Source of the DNA: a virus
Virus record (IMG/VR): IMGVR_UViG_3300048592_000232
Location: 1 to 60,804 of that record
Strand: one strand, 5' to 3'
Length of the DNA: 60,804 bases
The notes beneath the pieces are model-generated. The model worked only from the letters and a program-made list of their open reading frames with translations, did no database searches and had not been told where the DNA came from. Positions 36,661 to 45,905 of this stretch are shown here, in pieces. The stretch's first letter is position 1. Each line of letters starts with the position of its first letter. Made by a program: the position numbers and the translations under genes.

Positions 36661-38625
36661 TCACATTGAAAATTCGATTGAGCGTTGCGCCCACTCGAAG
36701 ACAGCTCTACGATTTTGCCAGCCGATGTCAATCTGTCGCTGCAACCAACCGAACTCGACAGAACGTTGTAACCAACCGAACGCAATCGAGCGACGGCGCA
36801 CCGCAAACGTAATGGAGACAATGCGTGTTGCGGAGTCGAAACTAGCCGTCACGTCCACGCCAGCGCCAACGTCAACCACTGCCAGCGCCGCCGCCAATGC
36901 GCCCAGCGTTTCCGCCGCTTGCCCAACGTCCGACACCGGCACGCTGACCGCAATGTCGCCCGTGCCATCAACCGCCGCCGCCGCTTCGCTGACCGCAATC
37001 AGCACGCCAGCCAGCAGTCCGTCAATGCCCGCCGCATTGTCGCTAAGCGACAGCGCAACCTGCGCAACCGTCGCCTCACTGCCTACCCCGGCGTCACTGA
37101 TAAGCAGCGGATCGAGCGTCACCGCAATCGACTCACCGCCCGTCGCCACTTCAAACAGCGATACCAACGTTGCCGACAGCAGCGACAGGCCGCTTTGCCC
37201 TGTGCCGATCTCCGCAACCGTCAACGAGGCCGCAATCGGCGCCGCTTCCGTGCCACTGCCCGACTCGCCAACCGTCAGCGTCACCGTCATGCTTAGCGAC
37301 TCGCCGCCGCCTGCATTCTCCGTTACGTCAATCTGGACGGCTGGCACAAGCACGGCGTCAGACCCTGCGCCGCCCTCTGTGATTTGTTTCAGCGCCTCTG
37401 TCAGCAGCGCCAGGGTGTCCGTGGCCTGTGCACTGTCGCCCACATTCAACGCAACACTGACGGAGGCTGCATCTGTTCCGCCGCCGCTGTCGGCCAACGT
37501 CAACGAAACCAGCGGGGACAGCACGCTATCCATGCCGCCGCCTGACTCGCCAATCTGTTTCAGCGCAGCAATCAGCAGCGTCGCGGCGTCGCTTGCACTC
37601 CCTGTGTCCGACACCGACACCGTCACGACAGCAAACGCCGCGGCATCGTCACCTGTCCCCGATTCACTGACAGGCACGCTTGCCGACAGGCTGGTAACAG
37701 CGTCCGTCCCAGTCCCGCTGTCAGTCAGCGCAGCCAGCACACCAGCCAGCAGCCCGTCAACGCTTGCCCCGGCGTCGGTCACGGTCAACGTGACTGTCAG
37801 GGTATGCGTCTCTAGCCCGCTTCCACTCTCGACAACAGGCACGCTCGCCAGCACGTTGTCAGGCGTATCCAGCCCGCCGCCCGTTTCATTCAACGCCAGC
37901 GCCGCCAGCACCTGCGCCAGCGCGTCAACGCTTGTCCCTGTCTCCGTTGTTGGCACGCCCGCTGCGCCGCCGAAGGATTCATCCCCTGCGCCGCTGTCAT
38001 TAAGCCCCAGGCTCACGCCAAGCTGCGCCAGCGCGTCAACGCCTGCGCCGCTGTCCGTTACGTCAACCTCTAGCGCGCCGCCGCCCAGGTCAATCGCCGT
38101 CCAGGTATCGGCGTAGCAGTTGGTATTGCCGCCGCCATACCCGGCAATGCCGGGCGCGCCGCTGGTCAGTGTCGAGTGTGTCGCCTCGACCAGCAGATCG
38201 CCGTTGACATAGCCACGCAGCGCAGTGCCTTCCACCTCCAGCCGCAACGTGTAGGCGGTGGATGTGTTGGCCGTGAATCCGCTTGACGAGGCCAGCACCG
38301 TCTCAGCGCCGCCGTTGATGTAGACCAAATACGCGCCGTACCCTCCGAAGATAATCAGCGCATAGTACGTCACGGTGCTGGCTGCCGTCAGGCGTGCGGC
38401 GGGTCCAATGCCGTGGCCGTCCGTTGGCGCACGCCCAACGATCTCAACCGAGTAGTCATTGCTGTCCATCGCCGCGCCGATCCAGCGCAGCTTTCGATAG
38501 CTGCTGCCCGTCGTGTAGTTGTAGACAGTGTTGCTATTGATTCGCCAATCGCCGCTATCCTCAGACCAATCTGATCCCAGTGACGTGCTATTGGCTCGGT
38601 TGAAATCGTCAGACCGTGTTGTCAT
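36661..38625 (-). CDS. Repeat-rich fibre with LamG-like N-terminus
   Basis: 654 residues. Residues 1-185 resemble a LamG/concanavalin jelly roll (DDFNRANSTSLGSDWSEDSG, YTLRLEVEGTALRGYVNGD). Then about 15-17 degenerate repeats of 20-28 residues built on (V/L)(S/T)(E/D)SG(S/A)G.D follow. The last 45 residues repeat a short motif: RSIAFGWLQ, RSVEFGWLQ, RQIDIGWQN, RAVFEWAQ, RSIEFSM. An elongated adhesin or fibre is likely. No clear Shine-Dalgarno precedes ATG 38625, so coupling to the upstream gene is possible. Confidence 0.7.
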   Translation of the reverse strand: MTTRSDDFNRANSTSLGSDWSEDSGDWRINSNTVYNYTTGSSYRKLRWIGAAMDSNDYSVEIVGRAPTDGHGIGPAARLTAASTVTYYALIIFGGYGAYLVYINGGAETVLASSSGFTANTSTAYTLRLEVEGTALRGYVNGDLLVEATHSTLTSGAPGIAGYGGGNTNCYADTWTAIDLGGGALEVDVTDSGAGVDALAQLGVSLGLNDSGAGDESFGGAAGVPTTETGTSVDALAQVLAALALNETGGGLDTPDNVLASVPVVESGSGLETHTLTVTLTVTDAGASVDGLLAGVLAALTDSGTGTDAVTSLSASVPVSESGTGDDAAAFAVVTVSVSDTGSASDAATLLIAALKQIGESGGGMDSVLSPLVSLTLADSGGGTDAASVSVALNVGDSAQATDTLALLTEALKQITEGGAGSDAVLVPAVQIDVTENAGGGESLSMTVTLTVGESGSGTEAAPIAASLTVAEIGTGQSGLSLLSATLVSLFEVATGGESIAVTLDPLLISDAGVGSEATVAQVALSLSDNAAGIDGLLAGVLIAVSEAAAAVDGTGDIAVSVPVSDVGQAAETLGALAAALAVVDVGAGVDVTASFDSATRIVSITFAVRRRSIAFGWLQRSVEFGWLQRQIDIGWQNRRAVFEWAQRSIEFSM

Positions 38626-38636
38626 GATTCAGTTAC

Positions 38637-39704
38637 TCAGTTCGGCAGTACGACGCCGCTGCCTGAGAAGGTGCGCTGCACCGCGTTGCCGGGGAATGTC
38701 ATCGGCTGCACGGTGGGTGCGATGTACTGCCGCAAGCAGAGCGTCGGGTACGTGCGCTCGCCTACCGTGCGTGGTGTACCACATACCGGGTCGCTTGCTC
38801 CGCTGACAATGCGTCCCCACTGCGTTGCCCAGAACTCGCCACGAGGTGCGGGGCGAATCCCGCTGCCGCCCAGATACCAAGCAAACTCAATACGCCGATC
38901 CAGATTGCGGATTCCGCCTGTCGGCGTCCAGGTTGCCGGGTTTGCCGGGTCACCGCCGTGGAAGTAGTTGGGGTTAATGTTGAAGCCGAAGTCAGGCGCC
39001 CATCCGCCGCTACCGCCTGCTCGTGCGTACCACGACTCGAAGTTGACGGAACAGCCAAGCTCTGTCGGCGTCATAACCGGCCGCACGCCGGTGTCATTAC
39101 CGCAGATCGGGACAACCTGCGGGCCTGTGCTGTTGCCGACGCCGAAGTCCAGCCAGCCCGTAACGAAACTCACCGCGCCGGTTGCGTCTCGCACCCAAAG
39201 CTGATAGGAGTGGAAGCGACTCACGCGCCCGCCAGGGTGAAAGTCAAGGTGAAAGATACCGAACCAATCCTGATTGCTGAATCTGCCCGCCCACTGCTTG
39301 AACGCCGTGTGCTTCTCGCATGGCAAATTCTCAGCAGGCGTCATCGCTGCATGGTCGAAGCGCGGCGAGTATCCAGCGTCCAGCACCCACTGCGATACAG
39401 GGTCGCCGTGCTCGTGCGCCGTGCATCCGTCGTGCGCAATGCCGGGTGCGTGCCATGTCGCCTTGTCAATGCCTGGTGCTTGCGTCGCTGTCGGTTCCGG
39501 CGTCGCTGTCGGTGGCTCTGTGGTTGGCGTCGGTTCAGGTGTCGGTGTCGGTTCCGCTGGCTGGAAAGGCTCGCAATCCAGCGTGATCCGCCCGCCGTCG
39601 CCAACCGTGATGGCGCACAAGAACAAGTCTTGTGCAGATGCAGCGCCAAAGGCAGCCAGCACCAGAGCAATAGCCACGATGAAGATGATCGATGTTCTCT
39701 GCAT
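38637..39704 (-). CDS. Secreted protein with signal peptide and Pro/Thr linker
   Basis: 355 residues from ATG 39704 (GAGGGGAACC). Signal peptide SIIFIVAIALVLAAFGAASA, then about 40 residues of PTPEPT-type linker, then a Cys- and His-rich globular region (HDGCTAHEHGDPVSQW, IFHLDFHPGGRVSRFHSYQL, ENLPCEKH). The architecture is that of an exported host-type protein, unusual for a structural operon. It could be a lysogenic-conversion factor, an adhesin or a metal-dependent hydrolase; no catalytic set is proven. Confidence 0.65.
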   Translation of the reverse strand: MQRTSIIFIVAIALVLAAFGAASAQDLFLCAITVGDGGRITLDCEPFQPAEPTPTPEPTPTTEPPTATPEPTATQAPGIDKATWHAPGIAHDGCTAHEHGDPVSQWVLDAGYSPRFDHAAMTPAENLPCEKHTAFKQWAGRFSNQDWFGIFHLDFHPGGRVSRFHSYQLWVRDATGAVSFVTGWLDFGVGNSTGPQVVPICGNDTGVRPVMTPTELGCSVNFESWYARAGGSGGWAPDFGFNINPNYFHGGDPANPATWTPTGGIRNLDRRIEFAWYLGGSGIRPAPRGEFWATQWGRIVSGASDPVCGTPRTVGERTYPTLCLRQYIAPTVQPMTFPGNAVQRTFSGSGVVLPN

Positions 39705-39720
39705 GGTTCCCCTCATTGAC

Positions 39721-40227
39721 TTAACGTAACGTAGCCTTGACGGTGGGCGTCACTGCGCCCGTTGCCGCCACTTTCACGCGAACAAACTCGCCTGCAATCG
39801 GCGTGCGAAAGAGGCCGGTCTTGGATGCGCCCGACAGTGAAGCGTTGAGCGTGTAGGTGTTGCTGGTCAGCGTGCCTGTGGTGTTGAAGGTATGTACGAT
39901 CTCCGTTGCATCCGCCCACAACTCCTGATCGGGGCTGAACTGCACCGTCACCACCACCGAGCCGGTTGTCGCAGCGTCTGTGGCTGCGAAAATTTCCACT
40001 TGACTGTAATTGCTGGTGCGTGAGTTGTCGATACCCTGCACGAGTAGCGGCGCTTCGCTGTAGGTTGTGCCGGTCGTCACCGCTGTGGGCGGGTAGAGCG
40101 TCACGGTGCGCGGCGTCGCAATCTGTGCAGGCGGCGCAGCAGTGACAGCCGGTGTGCCCCACAACGTCGCCAGCAGCCCCAGCAGCAGCACGAAAGCGAC
40201 TACGATCCCAAATCCAGACTTCTGCAT
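39721..40227 (-). CDS. Secreted beta-rich protein
   Basis: 168 residues. Signal peptide FGIVVAFVLLLGLLATLWG with a likely Ala-x-Ala site (VTAAPPA). The mature part has repeated strands (TGSVVVTVQFSPDQELWADA, TYTLNASLSGASKTGLFRTP) typical of an Ig-like domain. ATG 40227 follows GGGAGGAACACATC. Paired with the secreted gene downstream and placed just after the tape measure gene. Confidence 0.6.
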   Translation of the reverse strand: MQKSGFGIVVAFVLLLGLLATLWGTPAVTAAPPAQIATPRTVTLYPPTAVTTGTTYSEAPLLVQGIDNSRTSNYSQVEIFAATDAATTGSVVVTVQFSPDQELWADATEIVHTFNTTGTLTSNTYTLNASLSGASKTGLFRTPIAGEFVRVKVAATGAVTPTVKATLR

Positions 40228-40248
40228 GATGTGTTCCTCCCGGAAACT

Positions 40249-43200
40249 CTAGCCATTCCTGTCAATCACTTGCTTGATTCGATAAGCAAGTCGCTCTATG
40301 TCTACGTCGTTCGTTACGGTCGCATGTACCGTGACGCTGACGGGATTGCCGGTCAGCATTCCTTGCATTTCCCGATTGTTGTACACCTGACTGCCGCGCG
40401 GCAGGCCGACCAACTCCGGCCCATTCTCGCCAACCAACGTCAAGCCGCCCGGCGCAAACGAGGTGCCGAGACGATTCCCGCCAAACAGATCATTCCACGC
40501 CTGCCCAGCGCCACCGATGGCGTCGTTGACCGCTTGACCGGCCTCACCAACGGCCTCCTGCGCACCTTCTACCGCGGCACCGATACCGGTCACGTTGCCA
40601 AGTTCAGCGATGATACCGGCGATCATGTCCTGGAGGGCTTTCAGGACTGCGCTGCCGAGGTCGTTGAACGCACCGCCGATCATGTCCCACTTGATGGACG
40701 TGATCGCATTACGCACAGCCGCCGTGAAGCCGCCCCAGGAGATGCCGCCGCCGCCTTCCTCACCGCTGCCGCCAATCATGGACGCCAACGCGCTCACCAT
40801 GTTCTTGCCGAGCGCCGACCAGTCCATCGTCTTGATTTTCTCACCAAGCGAATCCACCATAGCGACGAAGTCCCACGATGCCGCTGTCCAGTCAACTGCG
40901 CTGATCGCCCCGGCCACGCCGTCAACGATTCTCTGATCCAGCCCCTGCATGGTCGTGTCAATCTGCGTCCACAGCCCCGCCATTGCGTCGGTCAGGCCAG
41001 CCCCTTCGTTGAAGCCAGCCCACAGCCCGGTAATGGCGCCCAGGATGGCGTCACGTAGCCCAACGAACGATTCACCGATGCTGGCAAAGTCCAGGTCAGT
41101 GATCGCCTGCTCAATCGACATGCGCAGCCCGTTGAAAGCGAATGCCTCCCCTTCGGGCGTAGAGGACTCACCAAACAGCGCCCCGATGCCATCCACGATG
41201 GACTTGACGAAGTTCCCAAAGCTGAAACCTGCGCCCGCCCAATCAATCTCGTTGATGTATCCGGTGATCGAATCGATGAAACTCTGGACGGACAACCCCG
41301 CCGCCTTCCAGTCAATCGAATTGACGGCCATCGTCGCCGCCATGGCCAGCTTGGTGCGCAGTGCGGAGAAGCCATCCGCCGACCACTCGAAGCCATTCAG
41401 CGCAAACTGAATCGAGTCAGCGATGCTCTGCAAATCCAGTGCGGCGACAACGTCCTTCTTGAGTTGCTCGAAGGCGTCGCCCGTGAACAGGGCTTTGAGC
41501 GTCTCGCCCATTTTGGCGATCTCCTCACCCATCGTTGCGCCCAGGTCGCCAAACGAGATTTCACCCGCCATGAACTGCTGGAAGGTTTCCCAAATTGCCG
41601 CAATGTTGCCCTTCACGCTTTCAGCATTGGCCAGCCACGAACCGAACGCCTCCGAGATGGCCGCAATCTTGCCCTGTACGCCGCCCAGGTCGAGGTACCA
41701 GATCGCCGCACCCAACGCCACGATAGCGCCGATCACCAGCACAACCGGAGAGGTCAGCGCCGCCAATGCCGCCGATAAGCCGCCGATCACTGGACCCGCC
41801 AGCCACGCCAGCATCTTGGCGAACGTGCCTACTGCCATCAAGCCGGGACCAATCGCCGCAACAACGCCTGTCAGCAGCAGGATTACCCGCTGCATGGCCG
41901 GTGACAGGTTGGTGAAGGAGGAAATTAGATCCGCCGCCTGCCGAATCATGTCGGAGATGCCGCCCAGGAACGGGTAGACTGCTGCGATCAGCGTCGATTC
42001 GAGCGAACCTTTGAAGTACTCGATTGCACCTTTCAGGCCGTCCATCTTCGCACCCGCCATCGCAGCCGCTGCACCCTGCTCGCCGACAGCGCCCACCATC
42101 GCGGCAATATCTTCCTCGGATTGATTCAGCAGGATGGACAGTGCGCGCACCGCGTCAGCGCCGCCAAGCGTGCTTAGCATGGCGTTGCGCTCGGCCTCCG
42201 TGTATTCCTTCATCACGGTGGTTGCTGTGCCTTGAATGCCTGCCAGGGAGTTGTATTCCGCCTGCATCGCGGCAAGTTCACGGTTCAGCCGATCCACCGC
42301 GACGATCTTGTCGTTCTCACTCTGCGCAACGCCTGCAATGCCGCTTGCGTAGTCGGAAAGTTTTGTGTTGACGCCCTGAATCCGCTTTTGCAGATCGGCC
42401 ATACGATCCGCCTGCTCCTGCGTGCGCCCACCCGAAACAACCGTTACCTCATTCAGCCCGTACAGGCTGGAACGCATGTCGTTGATTACGTCGAACAGCG
42501 GGCGTGCCTTCCCTTCGGCGTCGTAGGCAGAGATGCCAAGCTGCTGCATGATGCCAGCCGCTTCATCTGTCGGCGCATACAGGCGCATCATCGCTGTCTT
42601 GAGCGAAGTGCCTGCATCGCTGCCTCTCAGGGCGTTGTCGTTGAGAAGGGCGAGCGCCGCCGTAGTGGTGCCAAGCGACTGCCCGAAGGTGTTGGCGACG
42701 GCGCTTGACATCTGCATCCCCATACCCAGGTCAGAGATGTCAGCCGCCGACGAAACCGCCGCCGCTGCCAGCATGTTGGCGACTTCTCCCGACGCCGAGG
42801 CGTCCATGTTGAAGGCTTTCAGCGTTTTGGCGGTCAGCGATGCCGCCTGATCCAGACTCATGCCCGAAGCCGCCGCCAAATCAAGCACACCGCCGATACT
42901 CGCCATTGTCTGCGATGCGTCGAAGCCCGCTTTGCCAAGCTCGACCATCGCTTGCGCTGCGTCGCCTGCTGAGAAGCTGGTGACGGCGCCGAGGCGCAGC
43001 GCCTCCGCTTGCAGCGCCTGCAAGTCACCCTCCGTCGCGCCGGCAACGACGGCAATCGTGTTCATCGCTTGCTCGAATGTACCCGCGGAATTGAGCGCCA
43101 CCGCGCCCATGCCGACGATGGGAGCCGTGACCGCAAGGGACATCTTCTGTCCGATGCCGGTCACGGAATCGCCGAAGGATTGCAGCTTTTCCTTTGCGCC

Positions 43201-43266
43201 ATTGAGGGCACGCTCTAGCGACTGCGCATTGCCGAGGATGTTGATCGCAATCGTTGCTGTGGACAT
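40249..43266 (-). CDS. Tail tape measure protein
   Basis: 1005 residues from ATG 43266. The N-terminal ~400 residues show the phage tail tape measure TP901 pattern (MNTIAVVAGATEGDLQALQA, LGAVTSFSAGDAAQAMVELG, QAASLTAKTLKAFNMDASAS). Hydrophobic helices near 440-545 (VILLLTGVVAAIGPGLMAVG, VVLVIGAIVALGAAIWYL) are the membrane-active region often seen in these proteins. It sets tail length, here suggesting a tail of about 150 nm by the usual length relation. Starts at the end of the tail chaperone gene. Confidence 0.93.
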   Translation of the reverse strand: MSTATIAINILGNAQSLERALNGAKEKLQSFGDSVTGIGQKMSLAVTAPIVGMGAVALNSAGTFEQAMNTIAVVAGATEGDLQALQAEALRLGAVTSFSAGDAAQAMVELGKAGFDASQTMASIGGVLDLAAASGMSLDQAASLTAKTLKAFNMDASASGEVANMLAAAAVSSAADISDLGMGMQMSSAVANTFGQSLGTTTAALALLNDNALRGSDAGTSLKTAMMRLYAPTDEAAGIMQQLGISAYDAEGKARPLFDVINDMRSSLYGLNEVTVVSGGRTQEQADRMADLQKRIQGVNTKLSDYASGIAGVAQSENDKIVAVDRLNRELAAMQAEYNSLAGIQGTATTVMKEYTEAERNAMLSTLGGADAVRALSILLNQSEEDIAAMVGAVGEQGAAAAMAGAKMDGLKGAIEYFKGSLESTLIAAVYPFLGGISDMIRQAADLISSFTNLSPAMQRVILLLTGVVAAIGPGLMAVGTFAKMLAWLAGPVIGGLSAALAALTSPVVLVIGAIVALGAAIWYLDLGGVQGKIAAISEAFGSWLANAESVKGNIAAIWETFQQFMAGEISFGDLGATMGEEIAKMGETLKALFTGDAFEQLKKDVVAALDLQSIADSIQFALNGFEWSADGFSALRTKLAMAATMAVNSIDWKAAGLSVQSFIDSITGYINEIDWAGAGFSFGNFVKSIVDGIGALFGESSTPEGEAFAFNGLRMSIEQAITDLDFASIGESFVGLRDAILGAITGLWAGFNEGAGLTDAMAGLWTQIDTTMQGLDQRIVDGVAGAISAVDWTAASWDFVAMVDSLGEKIKTMDWSALGKNMVSALASMIGGSGEEGGGGISWGGFTAAVRNAITSIKWDMIGGAFNDLGSAVLKALQDMIAGIIAELGNVTGIGAAVEGAQEAVGEAGQAVNDAIGGAGQAWNDLFGGNRLGTSFAPGGLTLVGENGPELVGLPRGSQVYNNREMQGMLTGNPVSVTVHATVTNDVDIERLAYRIKQVIDRNG

Positions 43267-43978
43267 TACTCCCACCCCATTTCGGCGGCTAAATCTTCAA
43301 ACTTCTGCATGTTGGCGTGCCGCTTGATACTCGATTCGTCGTGCAGTTGCTGCCTGCCAGACCAGTTGACAAGGAAGTCATCAACCTTGAATCGAGCCTT
43401 GCCGCCACCCATCGCAGCGAATCCGTTGGCGATTGTCGTCATGACCATAGCCGCCAACGCGTCGCCCCGCTCACCGCCAAGTGGTCCAAACTCAGCCTCA
43501 TACGCCTGCCAGGAAGTCAACTCAGCCGACGAGATGTTGCTCAGCCCCCACTCGACTGACGGCCAGCCAAGCGCCAGGGCTAATCGGTGATAGAATCGTC
43601 GCCCTGGTCGGCGAAAAAATCTTCCGCCGCCTTCTCTTTGGCTTCCTCACCAATGCCGCTCAACCGTTGCGCGACCTTGGCGACACGCTCCAGCGCCGAC
43701 GCGGACTTGCGTCCCAGCCTGGCAACATCGGCGTCCGTGAAGATGCGCTCGCCCTTTTCGTCAACCACGCACAGGCTCACCAGCCGTGCACGCATGTTGA
43801 CCATGTTGACTTCAATCTCGCCCTTCGCACCGCGCTTGATCGACATCTGCTCGAAGGTGTCTCGTTCCTTGCCGGTCAGCGCACGCACGCGCACGTTGCC
43901 GCCCCACTCCGGGACAGTGACGATCTCGGCGACCATATCGTCCGCGTCAAAGATTGCATTCCGTGAAAGTAGTGTCAT
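43266..43978 (-). CDS. Tail assembly chaperone GT, made by -1 frameshift
   Basis: The downstream frame (43266-about 43612, containing RLALALGWPSVEWG and LTSWQAYEAEFGPLG) has no start or ribosome site of its own. It joins the upstream chaperone in the -1 frame at the slippery heptamer T TTT TTC (minus strand, 43619 to 43613). The fusion would be 122 residues of G plus 115 of T, about 237 in all. The T part has the W-x-x-Y...GPL-x-x-xR-x-D pattern of lambda-type T proteins. It recruits tail tube subunits to the tape measure. Confidence 0.8.
43580..43978 (-). CDS. Tail assembly chaperone G
   Basis: 132 residues, the zero-frame product. Contains WGGNVRVRALTGKERDTFEQ and ALERVAKVAQRLSGIGEEAK, the pattern of phage tail assembly chaperones that precede the tape measure. 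The slippery T TTT TTC lies at codons for Phe-Phe (EDFFADQG), 10 codons before the stop, so most ribosomes make G and a minority make GT. ATG 43978; 8 nt from the tail tube gene. Confidence 0.82.
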   Translation of the reverse strand: MTLLSRNAIFDADDMVAEIVTVPEWGGNVRVRALTGKERDTFEQMSIKRGAKGEIEVNMVNMRARLVSLCVVDEKGERIFTDADVARLGRKSASALERVAKVAQRLSGIGEEAKEKAAEDFFADQGDDSITD

Positions 43979-43986
43979 TATGCCCC

Positions 43987-44979
43987 CTACAACGTCGCCC
44001 GGCTGTTCGTCACCGAGAACTCGGCATACAGTGCGTCCGTAGGCGAATAGACGGCGTGTCCGTCAAACTTGACGCCCGTTGCGCCGTCGTCCAGCTTCTC
44101 GTATGGATTGACCTTGTCCCACCGCACTGCCATGTCTGCCGTGAAGCTGCGATTCGATGCGCCCGGCGTCTGCAAGCGCAGCAGGCGAATCACGTTCGCT
44201 GCAAAGTCGGCGCGCTCCGCTGCGACAATGTTGTCGTCATTTTCGAGCGCAAGCGTCAAGCTGATCTCGATGGCCGGTCGGTCAAACCAGTGGTTGATGT
44301 AGTACAGTTGCCCGTCGCCGGGCACAACGTACTTGACGCCCGTCTGCACACGCATCGAGAAGGCGCGTAGCACCCCTTCCGCCTGTGTCGTGCCGATGGT
44401 GCCGCCTGTGTCGTCTAGGTAGAGCAGGGTGTTGGCGAAAATCATCGGCGTCACCGACAGCAGCGACAGCGCCCCCGTAGGCGTTCCGCTGGTAAGCCGC
44501 TGCCCGTTCCATGTCGAAGCAATCATCCATGCCTCGCCTGACTGACCCGACAGCTCAAACTCCGACACGAAACAATAAGGAACAACCTGGAAGTCACCCG
44601 TTGCAATGGAGTTGCCACAGCGAAGGGTGTACGGTCGGATCGTGTTGAATGTGGTTCCGAGCGCAAAGCTGTACTCGCGCACGTAGTTGGGCGCGGTGCC
44701 CGTGGGCGTCGCTGTCAAGATGCCAGCCTCGAAGATGTGCGGCAGTTGCTCATACGATGCTTCTGTCGCTGGCAACTGAATAATGGCGCCGTACTGCGTA
44801 TCGTAGGTGTCTTCAGCCGGGACAAGCAGCCCGACTTCTTCCTCTCGTGCCGTGCGTGTGCGGTCGTCATCCGGGTAGGCGGCAAGCCCGCGCCAGATTT
44901 CCGTAGCGGCTACCGCAGTGCCTGCTACGCTTTCTCGCCCAAGCTGGACCAGCCCCAAACTATAATTCGCCTGTGGCAT
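43987..44979 (-). CDS. Major tail tube protein
   Basis: 330 residues from ATG 44979 (AGGGAGAAGAAGACA); an upstream start would add residues overlapping the previous gene. Contains LGRESVAGTAVAATEIWRGL, EFELSGQSGEAWMIASTWNG and AIEISLTLALENDDNIVAAE, the arrangement of large siphovirus tail tube proteins. Located between the neck genes and the tail chaperones, as expected. Confidence 0.82.
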   Translation of the reverse strand: MPQANYSLGLVQLGRESVAGTAVAATEIWRGLAAYPDDDRTRTAREEEVGLLVPAEDTYDTQYGAIIQLPATEASYEQLPHIFEAGILTATPTGTAPNYVREYSFALGTTFNTIRPYTLRCGNSIATGDFQVVPYCFVSEFELSGQSGEAWMIASTWNGQRLTSGTPTGALSLLSVTPMIFANTLLYLDDTGGTIGTTQAEGVLRAFSMRVQTGVKYVVPGDGQLYYINHWFDRPAIEISLTLALENDDNIVAAERADFAANVIRLLRLQTPGASNRSFTADMAVRWDKVNPYEKLDDGATGVKFDGHAVYSPTDALYAEFSVTNSRATL

Positions 44980-45145
44980 TGTCTTCTTCTCCCTCTGGCG
45001 TTTCGTCGCCAATCACTTCATAAAGGCGATCAGGGCAAGCCTCAATCTCTACCCTGTGCGCTTCATATTCCGCCGCCGTCAGGTCTCTGGCAGGCACGCC
45101 CGGCAGGTGAGCGCCACCCAGGTACTTTGCATAGAATTGCGTCAT
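44960..45145 (-). CDS. Small protein between tail terminator and tube genes
   Basis: 61 residues (MTQFYAKYLGGAHLPGVPAR, then an acidic tail PEGEEDNATGEL). Overlaps the upstream gene by 4 nt and the tube gene by 20 nt. The FYAKYLGG.LPGVPARDLT pattern recurs in small phage proteins at this locus. Function unknown. Confidence 0.6.
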   Translation of the reverse strand: MTQFYAKYLGGAHLPGVPARDLTAAEYEAHRVEIEACPDRLYEVIGDETPEGEEDNATGEL

Positions 45146-45585
45146 GCCCCCCCCACCAGCGCCAGTAGGCTAATCTGCTCGACCAGGTACGTGTATGGCC
45201 CGATCAGCGTGCTTTGAATCAGGCTTGGCCGCTCGTAATGCAGTTGATTCCATGCAGTCGTTTGCGTGTTGTCGATAACCCAATTCGCAATGGCCACCTC
45301 GATGTTGTCGAGCATGTCTTCACTGGCCGCTTGCTCTGCGTCCGTCGCATTCTCATCAACCAGCACCCACACCTGGATGGTGATCCGGATTGCGTTGTTG
45401 ATATTCTGCGTTCGGCTTTCCGGTCTCTGCGCCGACTCCGACCACACGCGCACGATGGGCGATTCACCCTCGAAGCCGGTCTTCAGGTAGTCGTACACCA
45501 CCGGGACAGGCGTCAATGTCGCCGTTGCGGACACCACCCCCGCCCCGATAGCTTCCCTCACCAATCGACGATTAGGCGCTGTCAT
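45142..45585 (-). CDS. Tail terminator / neck protein
   Basis: 147 residues, alpha/beta (PVVYDYLKTGFEGESPIVRV, AIRITIQVWVLVDENATDAE, LDNIEVAIANWV), the layout of gpU-like tail terminators that cap the tube. Position immediately before the tube gene supports this. Overlaps both neighbours by 4 nt. Confidence 0.6.
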   Translation of the reverse strand: MTAPNRRLVREAIGAGVVSATATLTPVPVVYDYLKTGFEGESPIVRVWSESAQRPESRTQNINNAIRITIQVWVLVDENATDAEQAASEDMLDNIEVAIANWVIDNTQTTAWNQLHYERPSLIQSTLIGPYTYLVEQISLLALVGGA

Positions 45586-45905
45586 TTGCGCACGCTCTCA
45601 ATCATTAACTGCATCGCAGTGTCCAGCGGGCGCAGCCACGTCGAAACGCCGCGCACGATGTACCGCTCGCTGCCGATGGCGACCACGTCGCCTTGCACAA
45701 TGTCGTACTCGCCCGCAACGAAGCACTCGAAGACGTTGACCACCGACTGAATCATGCCGACAGCCTGCATCTGTCCAAGCCGCTGCACATCCGCCGATAC
45801 AGGCGGCGTCACCGGCACACTCGACAGGTGCAAAGACTCCGTACGCGTCGCGCCCGCGCGCCGGTAAATGTCTGCACTCGCCGTCGCCTTGAGTGCGATT
45901 GTCAT
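45582..45905 (-). CDS. Head closure (head-tail connector) protein
   Basis: 107 residues with a beta-barrel-like pattern (FECFVAGEYDIVQGDVVAIG, ERYIVRGVSTWLRPLDTAMQ), matching gp16/FII-like head-closure or minor connector proteins. It is part of an ordered neck cluster with 4-nt overlaps. Confidence 0.6.
   Translation of the reverse strand: MTIALKATASADIYRRAGATRTESLHLSSVPVTPPVSADVQRLGQMQAVGMIQSVVNVFECFVAGEYDIVQGDVVAIGSERYIVRGVSTWLRPLDTAMQLMIESVRK

Noticed and set aside
36539-38116. 525-codon plus-strand ORF
   Set aside because: Ser/Pro/Thr low-complexity reading is the mirror of the repeat-rich fibre gene, whose frame has domain structure and the right operon direction.
43541-43550. Apparent indel breaking the T reading frame
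   Set aside because: On recounting there are five C residues, and the -1 frame is continuous from the slippery site to the stop.
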